A stretch of DNA of 64,000 bases from Candidatus Arsenophonus triatominarum (GCF_001640365.1 NZ_LWMI01000011.1:1-64000); one strand, 5' to 3'. Positions 1 through 12,490 are shown, counted from the first letter of the stretch. Numbers and translations: made by a program. The notes: generated by a model from the sequence alone, not told the origin.

Positions 1-875
1 TAGGCGACTTAAATTTTGATTACAAGGTGTGTTATGAGTTATACAATTGATTTTCGACGTAAAGTAATATCTGTAAGGAAAGCCGAAGGTTTAACAATTC
101 GAGAAACTGCGAAACAATTCCGTATTGGAAAAGCGTCTTTAGTACGTTGGCTTAAACGACCAGAGCCAAAAAATTCAACGCCACGTAAGAGGAAGCTCGA
201 TAAACAATGCTTTAGCAAAAGATGTGGAACAGTATCCAGATGCTTACCAAAAGGAACGGGCAGAGCGATTCGGTGTTTGTAAAAAGACTATTTGGCAATC
301 CCTTAAAAAGCTGGGATTAACCTATAAAAAAAACTCTATTCCATCCAAAAACCAACGAAAGCGACAGGCTGGCACATCAGCAAAAAAGACAACAGTATGA
401 AAAAAAAGATAAATCTGTTGTTTTTATTGATGAAAGTGGTTTTTCACATGACACTCCACGAACTCACGGCTATTCCCCAAAAGGTCACCGTTGTTTTGGC
501 CTGAAAAACTGGGGTGCTAAGGGAAGAACAAATGTTATTGGCGCTTTATTGGGAACAACCCTTTTTGCTATCGGATTATTTGATTGCAATATTAATCGTG
601 ATGTTTTTTATGTTTGGATCACAAAAATATTGCTCCCAGAACTTCCTGAAAATTCTGTTATTTTTATGGACAACGCTAACTTTCACAAAGGTAAGAATAT
701 TGAACAGGCAATTATAAACGCAGGACACCAGATAGAATATTTGCCTGTGTATTCACCAGATTTAAATCCTATAGAATAAATGGTCTCAAGCTAAACGTAA
801 AAAGATGGAAACAGGATGCACTATCGATGACCTGTTTTTAATACATATGCTGTAATCAAAATTAAGTCGCCTAGC
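1..875 (+). mobile_element. IS630-family element, copy a (degenerate, left end clipped by window)
   Basis: The window opens two bases inside the left terminal repeat, which reads GCTAGGCGACTTAA in complete copies. The right repeat ends at 875 and is followed by the TA target. The element sits in an IS3 OrfB gene that resumes at 876. Compared with other copies it has an extra A in the left repeat, an extra C early in the transposase gene and a 2-base loss that creates a stop just after the NPIE motif. It cannot encode a working transposase. Confidence 0.9.
34..855 (+). pseudogene. IS630-family transposase remnant (copy a)
   Basis: The reading frame begins [19 protein letters not shown], a helix-turn-helix N-terminal region. 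It shifts frame near 205 through an inserted base, and again at the two poly-A tracts near 328 and 400. The DDE core is still recognisable ([23 protein letters not shown]), but a 2-base deletion near 776 places a stop right after the catalytic Glu. Other copies read NASFH where this one reads NANFH. Non-functional. Confidence 0.85.
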
Positions 876-938
876 TATATCGCTATTGGTGTCGGCCTAA
901 GGAGCCAGATATTGAGCGGACGATAAAACGTAGCCTAG

Positions 939-1262
<324 letters not shown>

Positions 1263-1414
1263 TAGGCAATGTCATTTGCACCAGACTCAGAATTAACCGC
1301 CAAAGCACTACAAATGGCTTGGGAACTACGTGGGCATCCCAAACAGGTGATGTTCCATAGTGATCAGGGAAGTCATTATACCAGTCGTCAGTATAGGCAG
1401 GCATTGTGGCGTTA

Positions 1415-2481
<1,067 letters not shown>

Positions 2482-2565
2482 TAACGGTGGATTAACGCCA
2501 AACGAATCAGAGCGACTGTTCCGTGAACAGTCAGGTAGGGTGACCAATTTTAGTTGACCACTACA

Positions 2566-3284
2566 ATGGTCACTATATCAATAAGGCAATCTACACAGCA
2601 CTTGGACTAACCACCGATGGGCATAAGGAATTGTTAGGACTCTATATGTCTGAAACAGAAGGAGCACATCATTGGCTGAGCGTTCTGACTGACTTACATA
2701 ACCGTGGTATACAAGATATTTTAATCGCTTGTGTTGACGGATTAAAAGGGTTTCCGGAAGCGATAGCCAGTATTTTCCCGCAGACAGAAATTCAGCTATG
2801 CGTAGTTCATCAAATTCGCAATAGCTTATATATTGCCAGTAAAGACCAAAAAGCCTTTATGGCTGATTTAAAGCCGGTTTATCGTGCAGATACTAAAGCG
2901 GCTGCTGAGCTTGCCCTTGATGAACTGGAAACGAAATGGGGTGAAAAATACCCGATAGTGCTAGAATCCTGGCGAAGTAAATGGGAGTTGCTCAGTGCTT
3001 ATTTTCGATACCCTAAAGCCATTAGAAAACCCATTTATACGACCAATGCAGTAGAGGCGGTTCATCGGCAGTTTAGGATATTAACAAAACCAAAGAGGCT
3101 TTTCCTAATGAAAACAGCTTATTAAAATTACTCTATATTGGCATCAATCAGGTATCCAACAAATGGACTATGCCGATTAGTAACTGGGCGTTAACTATTA
3201 CTCAATTGTCCATCTATTTTAAAGGGCGCCTAGATGGTATAATCAAAATATAAAATCCCCTGACACAGAATTATGAACACCCTC
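2566..3284 (+). mobile_element. IS256-family element, 3' fragment
   Basis: Begins abruptly inside the transposase gene at the IS3 right end and stops at the IS256 right terminus (CTGACACAGAATTATGAACA, then CCCTC). The same right end occurs at 12844 and 20750, and the matching left end (GTGTTCAAAAATCTGTGTCA) near 63229. Downstream, the broken yfbS gene resumes, so an IS256 insertion truncated yfbS before IS3 truncated the IS256. Confidence 0.85.
2568..3272 (+). pseudogene. IS256-family transposase, C-terminal part
   Basis: Mutator-type DDE transposase fragment. It contains ILIACVDGLKGFPEAI (second Asp region), QLCVVHQIRNS and TTNAVEAVHRQFR (the conserved Glu region). A missing base near 3082 (relative to the intact stretch at 12640, where the text reads RKLTKTKGAFP) shifts the frame, and the visible frame ends at 3125. 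The N-terminal third is missing. The complementary N-terminal half of this family is seen at 63281-64000. Confidence 0.85.
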
Positions 3285-3961
3285 ACATCTCAAAATCATT
3301 GGGGCCAATTTTTGTTCATGACAAAATTCATTGAGATCAACCTCACTATCCGACATATCAACTAATAACACATCACGTTCATGTAACTCTGTTGCAGCTG
3401 TTACACTTAGCATAAGTCGACGAAAACGATGCCAACGCTCAATACCAATAACATTCGCACCACAACGTGTGCGTAGATGTAACTCATCGAGTGAGTAGCC
3501 TATATTAAGAGGGAACCTGGACAAATGGCTAAACAACGAGCGCAACCTGTTAGCTTATAATCACAAATAAAGTCTTGAAATGTGCGCCGATGAGGATCAG
3601 AACCCGCTGCAATTTCGCGGTTACCTAACCTACGACGAACCAGACACATATAAATAATTGCCAGCAACAGCACTGCAATTCCAATCGGCGTAATGGCAAA
3701 AAATTTGAATCCCGCATAACCTTCTCTAACCAGTTCACTATTAACTATCATATTTGGTGGTGTCGCTACTAATGTCATCATACCACTGATAAGTCCAGCA
3801 AAGCCTAATGGCATCATCAAACGTCCTGGTGGGATTTTCATTTGTTTAGCAACATTAAAAACAACGGGAATAAAGATGGCAACTATGCCGGTTGAACTCA
3901 TAAAAGCGCCTAAACCTGCGACTGTGATCATCAAAAAAATCAGCATTTTATTTTCATTATA

Positions 3962-4838
3962 GCTAGGCGACTTAATTTTGATTACAGCATATGTATTAAA
4001 AACAGGTCATCGATAGTGCATCCTGTTTCCATCTTTTTACGTTTAGCTTGAGACCATTTATGTTCTATAGGATTTAAATCTGGTGAATACACAGGCAAAT
4101 ATTCTATCTGGTGTCCTGCGTTTATAATTGCCTGTTCAATATTCTTACCTTTGTGAAAGCTAGCGTTGTCCATAAAAATAACAGAATTTTCAGGAAGTTC
4201 TGGGAGCAATATTTTTGTGATCCAAACATAAAAAACATCACGATTAATATTGCAATCAAATAATCCGATAGCAAAAAGGGTTGTTCCCAATAAAGCGCCA
4301 ATAACATTTGTTCTTCCCTTAGCACCCCAGTTTTTCAGGCCAAAACAACGGTGACCTTTTGGGGAATAGCCGTGAGTTCGTGGAGTGTCATGTGAAAAAC
4401 CACTTTCATCAATAAAAACAACAGATTTATCTTTTTTTTCATACTGTTGTCTTTTTTGCTGATGTGCCAGCCTGTCGCTTTCGTTGGTTTTTGGATGGAA
4501 TAGAGTTTTTTTTATAGGTTAATCCCAGCTTTTTAAGGGATTGCCAAATAGTCTTTTTACAAACACCGAATCGCTCTGCCCGTTCCTTTTGGTAAGCATC
4601 TGGATACTGTTCCACATCTTTTGCTAAAGCATTTTTATCGAGCTTCCTCTTACGTGGCGTTGAATTTTTTGGCTCTGGTCGTTTAAGCCAACGTACTAAA
4701 GACGCTTTTCCAATACGGAATTGTTTCGCAGTTTCTCGAATTGTTAAACCTTCGGCTTTCCTTACAGATATTACTTTACGTCGAAAATCAATTGTATAAC
4801 TCATAACACACCTTGTAATCAAAATTAAGTCGCCTAGC
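3962..4838 (-). mobile_element. IS630-family element, copy c (877 bp)
   Basis: Perfect-looking terminal repeats with TA at 3960-3961 and 4839-4840. It is inserted in the yfbS coding sequence between the regions encoding VGVAGN and ENKMLIFL. Both poly-A tracts are 8 long. Confidence 0.93.
3982..4804 (-). CDS. IS630-family transposase, split frame (copy c)
   Basis: N-terminal HTH half from the ATG at 4804 and DDE half ending at 3982 lie in different frames. The breaks coincide with A8 tracts near 4510 and 4436, where the single-frame copy at 13739 has A9. Catalytic motifs [15 protein letters not shown] and SPDLNPIE are intact, so the protein could be made only by slippage or by reading A9 transcripts. 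Confidence 0.8.
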
Positions 4839-5206
4839 TATATTACCGGCTACACCAACTAACCAGTCGCCAACTTGGTAGGCAGTACCCGTACGGACTA
4901 ATCCCTCACTAAAAACAAAAAGTGCCGCAATTAGCAGCACATTGGGATCACTAAAGCCGATTGTTGCTTGTTTAAGCGTCAGAGTTCCACTCAACACTAA
5001 AGCCACAATGACTAATAATGCAACAACATCCATACGGATCTTATTAGTCATAAAATGAGTGACGACTATTAGCAGTAAAATTAATACCCATACCCCATAC
5101 CAGCTGGCTATTCAAAATGACCTCAAATTAAGTCTATTCATCATAGGGCTCATTTGCCAATAAGTAGCGCAAATTTGCCGGCTTAATTTATGAAACTGAC
5201 ATATTT

Positions 5207-5872
5207 TTATCGCTGAGTCACCGTAACAATACCTTGGTTATCTGGTTTTGAAATATTTAATTCAGTAAATGATTTGATAATTAATGAAATTTCTTCTCGC
5301 CGTGGCATACCTGCTGGCGCATGAACAGCGATAACCTGGCAACCCGCATCTAAAGCAGAATAGATCCCTGCCTGCGCATCTTCAACCGCAATACAGGCTT
5401 CAGGCGGTAAATTTAGTAGTTGTGCACCAAGCAAAAAAGGATCTGGCTGCGGTTTACCTTGTTCAACTCGTTCAATCGTGACCCAGTGTTTCGGTTCCGG
5501 CAAACCTGCCGCTTTACTACGATTAAAAGCAATTGGAACTGTGCCAGAAGTCACTATTGCCCAGGGAATAGCAAATGTATTGAGTTGTTCTAGTAAAGCA
5601 ATTGCACCAGGTAGTGCTACAATACTCGAAGTATTGGCTGCTTCTAGTTTTTCCAGCCAATAAAAAATTTCATCAATTTCAGTTTCTGAAGCACTTGGCA
5701 TAAAATGACGGATAGAACTGATTGCCGGTTTGCCATGAATATAGTGCAATACATCAGCTTCTGATACACTGATTCGACGGCTAAATTCTCGCCAGCAATG
5801 TTCAACATTAGGTAACGAATCAACCAGCGTGCCATCCAAATCAAATAAAAATCCCTTACATTTTAATACCAT
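5207..5872 (-). CDS. yfbT: HAD-family sugar phosphatase YfbT/HxpA
   Basis: A haloacid-dehalogenase-type phosphatase of 221 residues (E. coli YfbT is 216). Motif I is FDLDGTLVDS near residues 10-19, motif II is the VTSGT stretch in the middle, and motif III/IV is VEDAQAGIYSAL near residue 165. The small cap domain carries HGKPAI. In E. coli the enzyme removes phosphate from sugar phosphates such as fructose-1-phosphate and from sugar-alcohol phosphates. The gene is intact and stands alone between broken yfbS and broken yfbU, preserving the E. coli order yfbS-T-U-V-ackA-pta. The start at 5872 leaves a short leader before FLFDLDG, as in relatives. The 3' end is slightly longer than in E. coli. 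Confidence 0.88.
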   Translation of the reverse strand: MVLKCKGFLFDLDGTLVDSLPNVEHCWREFSRRISVSEADVLHYIHGKPAISSIRHFMPSASETEIDEIFYWLEKLEAANTSSIVALPGAIALLEQLNTFAIPWAIVTSGTVPIAFNRSKAAGLPEPKHWVTIERVEQGKPQPDPFLLGAQLLNLPPEACIAVEDAQAGIYSALDAGCQVIAVHAPAGMPRREEISLIIKSFTELNISKPDNQGIVTVTQR

Positions 5873-5890
5873 TGATGCTCCTCAGATAAG

Positions 5891-6387
5891 TCATGCATTA
5901 ATGATTTGATTAATTTCTACTGCACAAAGATGATACTGACGCGGACAAGATGTCCAAACATTTAACATTCTTTAAGATATTTATCCCACATAGGTGTCTG
6001 AGCATTAAAATCATCTACTACCTACCACTGACAAAATGACAGTAGCGACCCTCATTATTCACCAAAAAACGAACATAATTGAGATAATGTGCTTCCGTAA
6101 CAGCATCAAAGCCTAAAAAGATAACTCTTCTGTCCGTAATATCGGTTTTAGATGACAAATTTTCCCAGGAAACTTGCAAGGTTATGATACATTTCCATAA
6201 TATCAATGATAGTCTGGCAATTTTCTTCTGACAACTCAGCAAAATCTTTCTCTAACTCTCTCATTTGCAAGCCAAAACCATTTTCAATGATAGTTTGACA
6301 GCGTTGATAGTGTTTGGCATTATCCGGATCAAGCTTGATCAGCATTTTATACTGGTTAGACAGAATTAAGCGTTGTGCATTAATCAT
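5891..6387 (-). pseudogene. yfbU: yfbU, frameshifted
   Basis: Matches E. coli YfbU (UPF0304, 164 residues, essential-associated protein of unclear function) almost from end to end: [18 protein letters not shown] at the start, then [11 protein letters not shown], then in another frame [33 protein letters not shown], and a tail ending INQIINA. Frame changes occur near 6170, around 6020 and near 5970, so no continuous protein is possible. Sequence similarity is still high, which suggests recent inactivation. Confidence 0.88.
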
Positions 6388-6398
6388 TTACATTATGG

Positions 6399-6591
6399 CA
6401 CGAGTTTCGCACCAATAAAAAAACGCTCTATTTTTAAGTTTAATTCAGCATAATATATAAATAGACAAAATCTTATAAATTAAAAGCAACTTAATTGTAA
6501 TTTAAACAAATTTATACGTTTTAGTAACTTGCAAATTAACCATTGCTTTTAAGCCATTTCTGGAATTTTATATGCCTGTGCGAAACTCGTG
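6399..6591 (+). mobile_element. MITE copy 1 (193 bp), 5-bp duplication TATGG
   Basis: Starts CACGAGTTTCGCACC and ends GGTGCGAAACTCGTG-like (here CTGTGCGAAACTCGTG). It is flanked by TATGG on both sides (6394-6398 and 6592-6596). It is AT-rich with no coding capacity. It lies between yfbU and yfbV and is a good reference copy because both duplication arms are intact. Confidence 0.93.
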
Positions 6592-6782
6592 TATGGTTCT
6601 CCTATACTCGGAAATTTGCTAAATCATCGCATTATCGCCCTTCTTTTTATAGTGATAACTTACCTTTTATTGATCTAAAAAGGCTTTTCAATCTTTAACT
6701 ATTAATAACCTATTTTGTAATACCTGTTATCTCTATTGCTGACTAGCTAACCCAATAACTATTCAAATTATGTTAAATACCA

Positions 6783-7230
6783 TCAATATAAAGAGCGATC
6801 TAATTGTTTAAAAGCACGTTTTAACAATTCTGCTAATGCCTGATAAGTCGGTGCTCCTTTGACAGGTGTGATGGCAATTCCAGCTTGATTAAATTTTTCA
6901 CGAATTTCATAAAACTAACTTAGTAATGCCGACGGTAGTGGCGTAAACTGAACGCTTACCTAACCACCATAATCCCTGCAAAGGTAAGCTACAAGCAAAA
7001 AGCCCTGTTGCCACAGCCGGTCCCAGCTGACCACCTAATGCAATCTGCCAGGTAAGGGTAAAAACAGCAAAAGCAGGCATATAACGAATCGCAAAGCGAC
7101 TAGCTGTGATCACGCGATGTTCAGGAAAAATAGGCATCAAACATTTTTCTAACGGAAATGTCTTTGCATACTGCCGGCCTAGTTTCAACTTTTGTAAGAA
7201 ACCTGGGGTCGTTTCTGGTGTCGTATTCAT
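6783..7230 (-). pseudogene. yfbV: yfbV (UPF0208 membrane protein), frameshift plus nonsense
   Basis: E. coli YfbV is a 151-residue inner-membrane protein implicated in Ter macrodomain insulation. Here the first 100 residues are intact ([52 protein letters not shown]) with two hydrophobic segments. At about 6948 one extra base shifts the frame (the lost frame reads TPLPSALLS), and in the original frame a TAG replaces the Trp codon before FYEIRE. The remaining tail ([20 protein letters not shown]) is still readable to the stop at 6783. The start at 7230 is chosen for its GAGG ribosome site. An upstream ATG at 7251 is possible. Confidence 0.88.
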
Positions 7231-7648
7231 TAATACCTCATATGACTTCAATCAATTTCTCATGCAAAATTAAAAAAAAACGTATAAAGCATAAAATCTT
7301 TTTAGTAGAATTTATAGGGTAACTTTGGTTGCCTGAGGCCACGACTTCTATAATCTATAGAAAAAACTTATAACATATAAAGTTTATATTTGGTCTATTA
7401 CTATATTTTCAATCCATAATGTTAATATTATATTACATCTTTAATATCAACATTGCAAACATAGTTATTTAGTCAATAAATACAATTAAAATATCATAAT
7501 ATTATGTAAATATGATATTAATCATTCAGTATGATCCCAGGGATAAGCTAGGCTACTAGCATTCTATTGGATTGATGTTTATTAACCCTAGTCTTCCTGG
7601 TTAATCTGACAAAGAAGACTCCATGATAACGATATAGTAGGTAATTCC
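7231..7648. other. Divergent intergenic region yfbV / ackA
   Basis: About 400 bases of strongly AT-rich sequence between the divergent yfbV remnant and ackA. It should hold the ackA-pta promoter. I see no coding potential and no mobile-element end. The short stretch just before ackA (AGTAGGTAATTCC) supplies a weak AGG-type ribosome site. Confidence 0.5.
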
Positions 7649-8851
7649 ATGTCAAGTAAGCTGGTACTTGTCCTCAACTGCGGTAGCTCTTCCCTTAAAT
7701 TTGCTATCATTGATCCGATTAACGGCGAAGAACAACTATCTGGTTTAGCAGAATGTTTTCATCTACCGGAAGCCCGTATTAAGTGGAAAATAGATGGCAC
7801 TAAAAACGAAGCTGCTTTAGGTTCAGGCGCTGCCCACAGTGAAGCAATGGCTTTCATTGTCAATCAAATTCTCACCGCAAAAAAAGAATTAGCGCAAGCC
7901 ATTTCGGCTATTGGCCATCGTATTGTTCATGGTGGTGAAAAATTTACCCAATCGGTTATCATCAATGATGAAGTCATTGAAGGCATTAAAGCCTCTATTC
8001 CATTTGCACCACTACATAATCCTGCTGGCATTATTGGACTTGAAGAAGCTAAAAAAGCATTTCCACATTTAAATGACAAGCATGTCGCTGTATTTGACTC
8101 CGCCTTCCATCAAACTATGCCGGTTGAAGCTTATTTATATGCTCTGCCTTATAATCTTTACAAAGAGCATGGTATTCGTCGTTACGGTGCGCACGGTACC
8201 AGTCATTACTATGTTTCGCAGCAAGCTGCCAAAGTATTGAATAAATCGATCGATAAACTGAATGTAATCACCTGTCATTTGGGCAATGGCGGATCAGTTA
8301 CCGCGGTCGTTAATGGTCAATCTGTAGATACTTCAATGGGTCTCACACCGCTAGAAGGCTTAGTAATGGGAACCCGCAGTGGTGATATCGATCCAGCTAT
8401 TGTGTTCCACCTTCACGACGCCTTGGGTATGAGTGTTGATAAGATCAATACATTATTAACCAAAGAGTCTGGCATACTTGGTTTAACTGAAGTTACCAAC
8501 GATTGTCGTTATGTCGAAGACAATTATGACACTAAAGCAGATGCAAAACGAGCGATGGATGTCTATTGTCATCGTTTAGCCAAATATATCGCCGCTTATT
8601 GTGCATTAATGGAAGGACGCCTAGACGCTATTATCTTCACCGGTGGTATTGGCGAAAATTCAGCTTTAGTACGTGAATTAACCCTTAAGAAGCTATCTTT
8701 AATTGGTATTAAATATGATCACGAGCGCAACTTAGCCGCCCGTTTTGGCAAATCAGGCAAGATCACAACTGACGATAGCATTCCTACTCTGGTTATTCCA
8801 ACAAATGAAGAGTTAGTTATTGCTCAGGACGCGAGCCGTCTAACGGCATAA
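7649..8851 (+). CDS. ackA: Acetate kinase
   Basis: Converts acetyl-phosphate and ADP to acetate and ATP in the cytoplasm, the energy-yielding half of the Pta-AckA pathway. The 400-residue length equals that of E. coli AckA. Family signatures are the N-terminal [15 protein letters not shown] (acetate kinase signature 1), [10 protein letters not shown] (substrate-binding Arg), [13 protein letters not shown] (signature 2 with the catalytic His), [13 protein letters not shown] and the C-terminal [10 protein letters not shown] phosphate loop. No lesion is visible. It is followed 73 bases later by pta on the same strand, ending at a shared terminator near 11090, so the two form an operon. Its retention implies that overflow or fermentative acetate metabolism still matters. 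Confidence 0.97.
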   Translation: MSSKLVLVLNCGSSSLKFAIIDPINGEEQLSGLAECFHLPEARIKWKIDGTKNEAALGSGAAHSEAMAFIVNQILTAKKELAQAISAIGHRIVHGGEKFTQSVIINDEVIEGIKASIPFAPLHNPAGIIGLEEAKKAFPHLNDKHVAVFDSAFHQTMPVEAYLYALPYNLYKEHGIRRYGAHGTSHYYVSQQAAKVLNKSIDKLNVITCHLGNGGSVTAVVNGQSVDTSMGLTPLEGLVMGTRSGDIDPAIVFHLHDALGMSVDKINTLLTKESGILGLTEVTNDCRYVEDNYDTKADAKRAMDVYCHRLAKYIAAYCALMEGRLDAIIFTGGIGENSALVRELTLKKLSLIGIKYDHERNLAARFGKSGKITTDDSIPTLVIPTNEELVIAQDASRLTA

Positions 8852-8924
8852 ATAGATTAGAAACTGTCAGTCGACCGATTGGCAGTACTGAGTTGAACAT
8901 CTTGCAATTGTCAAAGAGGTACCT

Positions 8925-11063
8925 GTGTCCCGTACAATAATGTTAATACCGACTGACATTAGCGTTGGCTTAACCAGCGTCAGTTTAGGGGTCGTCCGTT
9001 CAATGGAGCAAAAAGGGGTTAGTCTAACGATTTTTAAACCCATTGCTCAACCCCGTTTTGGTAATAAAGATCAGACAACTGAAGTATTACGCTCCCACTC
9101 TAGTGTTCAGGTCGCTGAACCACTAAAAATGAGTTATGTTGAATCCCTACTGGCTAATGATCAAAAAGATGTTTTAATGGAAGAGATTGTTGCGCGATAC
9201 CATGACAATACGCAGCAGGCTGAAGTTATTCTGATCGAAGGTTTAATGCCTACCCGTAAGCACCCTTTTGCCCAATCGTTAAATTACGATATCGCTAAAA
9301 CACTGGGGGCTGACGTTATTTTTGTCACCGCACTGGGTAACAATACACCAGAACAGTTAAAAGAGCGCATTGAATTAGCCCGCGCAGAGTTTGGTGGTGG
9401 ACAAAATAAAAATATCACTGGGGTAATTATCAATAAACTCAATGCACCAGTTGATGAGCATGGCCGTACCCTTCCTGATTTATCAGAAATATTTGATGAA
9501 TCAACGAAAGCCACAATCGCAAAAATTGACAGCAAAACGTTAGCTGACAATTGTCCGCTACCAATTTTGGGTTGTATTCCGTGGAATTTTGACCTGATAG
9601 CTATCCGTGGTATCGATATCGCGAATCATCTGAATGCCACCATCATCAATGAAGGCGCATTACAAACCCGGCGCATAAAATCGGTTATTTTCTGTGCCCG
9701 CAGTGTGCCCAATATGGTCGAGCTGTTTCGTCCCGGCACATTGCTAGTGACCTCTTCTGATCGCCCTGATGTTATCGTATCTGCCTGTCTAGCTGCCATG
9801 AATGGTATCGAAATTGGCGCGTTACTGTTAACTGGCGGTTACCCTATTGCCAAGCCGATACACGATCTCTGTCACCGCGCTTTCGAAACGGGTTTACCGG
9901 TGCTGATGGTAGATACCAATACCTGGCAAACTTCATTAAGTCTACAAAGTTTCAGCTTAGAAGTACATGCAGATGATCATGAGCGGATTGAAAAAATACA
10001 AAATTATGTTGCTTTGCATATCAACCAAAAATGGATCAATTCACTGACTGCTGATTCAGAACGACCCAAACGGCTATCACCGCCGGCTTTCCGTTATCAA
10101 TTAACCGAGCTCGCACGTAAAGCTAACAAACGTATCGTGCTACCGGAAGGTAATGAACCTCGTACGGTAAAAGCAGCGGCTATTTGCGCTGAAAGAGGTA
10201 TTGCCACCTGTATTTTGCTAGGTGAACCTGATGAAATAAAACGGGTTGCCACCGCGCAAGGAATTGAATTAGGCGCGGGGATCGAAATTGTGGCGCCTAA
10301 ATCAGTACGGAAAAATTATGTTGAGCGTTTGGTTGAGCTGCGTAAAAATAAAGGCATGACTGAAATTATTGCGCGCGAACAGTTAGAAGATAATGTGGTG
10401 TTAGGCACCATGATGCTGGAAAAAAACGAAGTTGATGGTTTAGTTTCCGGCGCGGTTCATACCACCGCCAATACTATTCGCCCACCGCTGCAACTGATCA
10501 AAACTGCGCCAGGTAGCTCAATCGTCTCCTCGATATTCTTTATGCTGTTACCTGAGCAAGTATTAGTTTATGGTGACTGCGCGATAAATCCAGACCCAAC
10601 GGCCGAACAATTATCGGAAATTGCCATTCAGTCAGCCGATTCTGCCAAAACATTTGATATTGAACCGCGCGTGGCGATGATCTCTTATTCTACCGGTAAC
10701 TCCAGTGCCGGCAGTGACGTAGACAAGGTACGTGAAGCAACCAGTTTGGCGCAAGCGAAACGGCCAGATCTGGTGATCGACGGTCCACTACAATATGATG
10801 CCGCCATTATGGCCGATGTGGCTAAATCTAAAGCACCAAATTCACCGGTAGCCGGTCAAGCCACGGTGTTTATTTTCCCTGATCTCAATACTGGCAACAC
10901 CACTTATAAAGCGGTACAACGTTCAGCTAATCTGGTTTCTATCGGCCCAATGTTGCAAGGGATGCGTAAACCGGTTAATGACTTGTCCCGTGGCGCGCTA
11001 GTTGATGATATCGTTTATACCATTGCGCTCACCGCTATTCAGGCAACACAAAATCAAAAATAA
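8925..11063 (+). CDS. pta: Phosphate acetyltransferase
   Basis: Interconverts acetyl-CoA plus phosphate and acetyl-phosphate plus CoA. The 712 residues match the long enterobacterial form (E. coli 714). The N-terminal P-loop/BioD-like domain ([20 protein letters not shown]) and the DRTGG-type middle domain ([13 protein letters not shown]) precede the catalytic PTA domain, which starts near residue 385 ([20 protein letters not shown]) and carries [16 protein letters not shown] and [14 protein letters not shown]. The start is GTG at 8925, preceded by AAAGAGGT. It is intact and cotranscribed with ackA. Confidence 0.97.
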   Translation: MSRTIMLIPTDISVGLTSVSLGVVRSMEQKGVSLTIFKPIAQPRFGNKDQTTEVLRSHSSVQVAEPLKMSYVESLLANDQKDVLMEEIVARYHDNTQQAEVILIEGLMPTRKHPFAQSLNYDIAKTLGADVIFVTALGNNTPEQLKERIELARAEFGGGQNKNITGVIINKLNAPVDEHGRTLPDLSEIFDESTKATIAKIDSKTLADNCPLPILGCIPWNFDLIAIRGIDIANHLNATIINEGALQTRRIKSVIFCARSVPNMVELFRPGTLLVTSSDRPDVIVSACLAAMNGIEIGALLLTGGYPIAKPIHDLCHRAFETGLPVLMVDTNTWQTSLSLQSFSLEVHADDHERIEKIQNYVALHINQKWINSLTADSERPKRLSPPAFRYQLTELARKANKRIVLPEGNEPRTVKAAAICAERGIATCILLGEPDEIKRVATAQGIELGAGIEIVAPKSVRKNYVERLVELRKNKGMTEIIAREQLEDNVVLGTMMLEKNEVDGLVSGAVHTTANTIRPPLQLIKTAPGSSIVSSIFFMLLPEQVLVYGDCAINPDPTAEQLSEIAIQSADSAKTFDIEPRVAMISYSTGNSSAGSDVDKVREATSLAQAKRPDLVIDGPLQYDAAIMADVAKSKAPNSPVAGQATVFIFPDLNTGNTTYKAVQRSANLVSIGPMLQGMRKPVNDLSRGALVDDIVYTIALTAIQATQNQK

Positions 11064-11083
11064 TGGATTTTTCTCACTAGTGA

Positions 11084-11117
11084 AAAAGCTGAAACACATT
11101 GTGTTTCAGCTTTTTTA
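11084..11117 (+). terminator. Rho-independent terminator of ackA-pta
   Basis: Stem GCTGAAACAC / GTGTTTCAGC with loop ATT, preceded by AAAAA and followed by TTTTTTATT. It lies 25 bases after the pta stop and could also work from the opposite strand. Confidence 0.93.
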
Positions 11118-11136
11118 TTCATTAAACACTTAATTA

Positions 11137-11161
11137 ACCTGAGTTCGGGATAAGAAATAAA
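11137..11161 (+). mobile_element. IS982-family left-end scrap
   Basis: ACCTGAGTTCGGGATAAG plus a few bases equals the left end of the IS982 copy at 52263. It is cut off by the CACGAG end of an IS4/IS701-type piece at 11162. Confidence 0.7.
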
Positions 11162-11317
11162 CACGAGTTTCGCAAGCTCCGAAAAAGAAGTATAAAGTTC
11201 AAAACAAGAAAAAAATAGGATGTTTATATTTTGTCCGGTTATCCATGTATTAAAGATATCTACAAAACATTCTTACAGGTGAGCAGTGTGAGATACTCTG
11301 GTTTGGCGTTATCCGTA
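11162..11317 (+). mobile_element. IS4/IS701-type element, left-end fragment
   Basis: Starts CACGAGTTTCGCAAGCTCCG, the left end of the transposase element seen in reverse at 54804 and 32633, and encodes the first residues of its transposase (from the GTCCGGTTATCC region). It stops where an IS481-type end begins at about 11318. Confidence 0.8.
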
Positions 11318-12490
11318 GTAGCTCAGACTTAATCTGACAGTTGCCGGTTATTTATACAGTATCTGTCAGGTTAAATTTGATTTAAATCTTTTTCTCGCCA
11401 AAGTTGTTTTCCCTCGTATAAAGTTGCCATAGGAGTTCGACCGCAACACATTTTTCCTTGATGAGTGCGTTAGTTATTGTATTCGTGCTAACCATTTGTC
11501 TAAATCAGCTTTTAATTCGGCTAAATTACCGAAGATTTTCTTACGAAAAGCCACCTGATAGAACTCTTGTAATACAGTTTTATGAAAGCGTTCACAAATC
11601 CCATTGGTTTGAGGTGAACGAGCTTTAGTTTATGTATGATCAATATCGTTGATAGCGAGATAAAGTTGATAATCGTGATGCTCAACTTTACCACAATACT
11701 GACTGCCTCTGTCCGTCAGTATACGTAAAATCGGTAATCCATGCTGGGTGCAAAAAGGCAGAACCTTGTCATTTAATAAATCTGCCGCCGTTATCCCGTT
11801 TTTCGTTGTGTAAAGCTTACAATGAACGACTTTACTGTAAGTATCAATGTAAGTCTGTTGATAAACACGACCAACGCCTTTTAAATGACCGACATAAAAA
11901 GTGTCCTGTGACCCCAAATAACCCGAATGTGCTGTTTCAATCTCACTATTGGCCTCATCATCCTATGCTTTTTTTTCGAGTGCGCTGATTTGTGATTCTG
12001 ACAGGATAATCCCTTCTGTCGCTATTTTATCTTCTATTTTTTTAAATTTTCAAGATGATGACGTAGCCAAATAGAACGAACACCACTTCCCGAAACAAAA
12101 ATGCTTTTTTTCTTAGTTAATTACTACTGCGGTGTTGTCCGTATCAGGGTATTCAATCGCATACTCAACTACAGCGCTTTCAATCTGTTCATCTACTCTA
12201 TTTTTACGTTAGGTACCCGTCGATTTTGATTAATTAAGGCATCGATCCCACCATCGTTAACAAGCTCTTGATAGCGATAAAACGTATCTCGGGATACCCC
12301 CATAATATTACAGGCTTTTGAGACGTTATTAAGCTCTTCAGCGAGGTTAAGTAACCCGACTTTATGTTTAATGATAGGATTATTTGTTTGATACATAGAA
12401 TTACCTTTTATTTAATTATCTAATGATGTTAACTAAAATTGGTAACTCCCTTTTTTAAATCAGAATTGTCAGATTAAGTTAAGACTAATA
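11318..12490 (-). mobile_element. IS481-family element, decayed
   Basis: The right end at 11318 has AGCTCAGACTTAATCTGACAG. The left end near 12490 has the related inverse GTCTTAACTTAATCTGACAA. Between them on the minus strand lies a broken integrase-type transposase gene. The same element is represented by fragments at about 21530 and 23883. It lies between an IS4/IS701-type end and an inverted scrap of its own right end. Confidence 0.75.
11360..12396 (-). pseudogene. IS481-family transposase, multiply broken
   Basis: N-terminal HTH segment starting at 12396 (NLAEELNNVSKACNIMGVSR, then DTFYRYQELVNDGG) is followed by a degenerate stretch with several stops. Then comes the integrase core, 11917-11630 (VYQQTYIDTYSKVVHCKLYT with an Asp, ILTDRGSQYCG with the second Asp), and, after an in-frame TAA, SPQTNGICERFHKTVLQEFY with the catalytic Glu. 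Two or more frame breaks make it non-functional. The family is assigned from the HTH plus rve arrangement and the SPQTNGICERFHKT motif. Confidence 0.75.

Larger units (their letters stand above)
3285..5118 (-). pseudogene. yfbS: yfbS-like SLC13/citrate-type membrane transporter, disrupted
   Basis: Reading from right to left, the fragments match E. coli YfbS (about 610 residues, a DASS/SLC13-type transporter with TrkA-C domains): [17 protein letters not shown] and [20 protein letters not shown], then IS630 copy c, then [20 protein letters not shown] and [20 protein letters not shown], then the first TrkA-C-like domain (GANVIGIERWHRFRR). Lesions include a short insertion near the N-terminus (about 5085) that breaks the start region, the IS630 insertion, a frameshift near 3530 and truncation by IS256 at 3284, which removes the C-terminal half. 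It lies just ahead of intact yfbT, the E. coli order. Confidence 0.9.

Noticed and set aside
514..717. A 67-residue frame ([17 protein letters not shown]...) repeated in every IS630 copy
   Set aside because: It overlaps the DDE part of the transposase in another frame and recurs only because the element recurs. The DDE frame has the catalytic motifs; this one has none.
6399..6591. The 192-bp repeats as a CRISPR array or REP/BIME family
   Set aside because: Copies are dispersed, have terminal inverted repeats and 5-bp duplications, and are too long; there are no regularly spaced short repeats.
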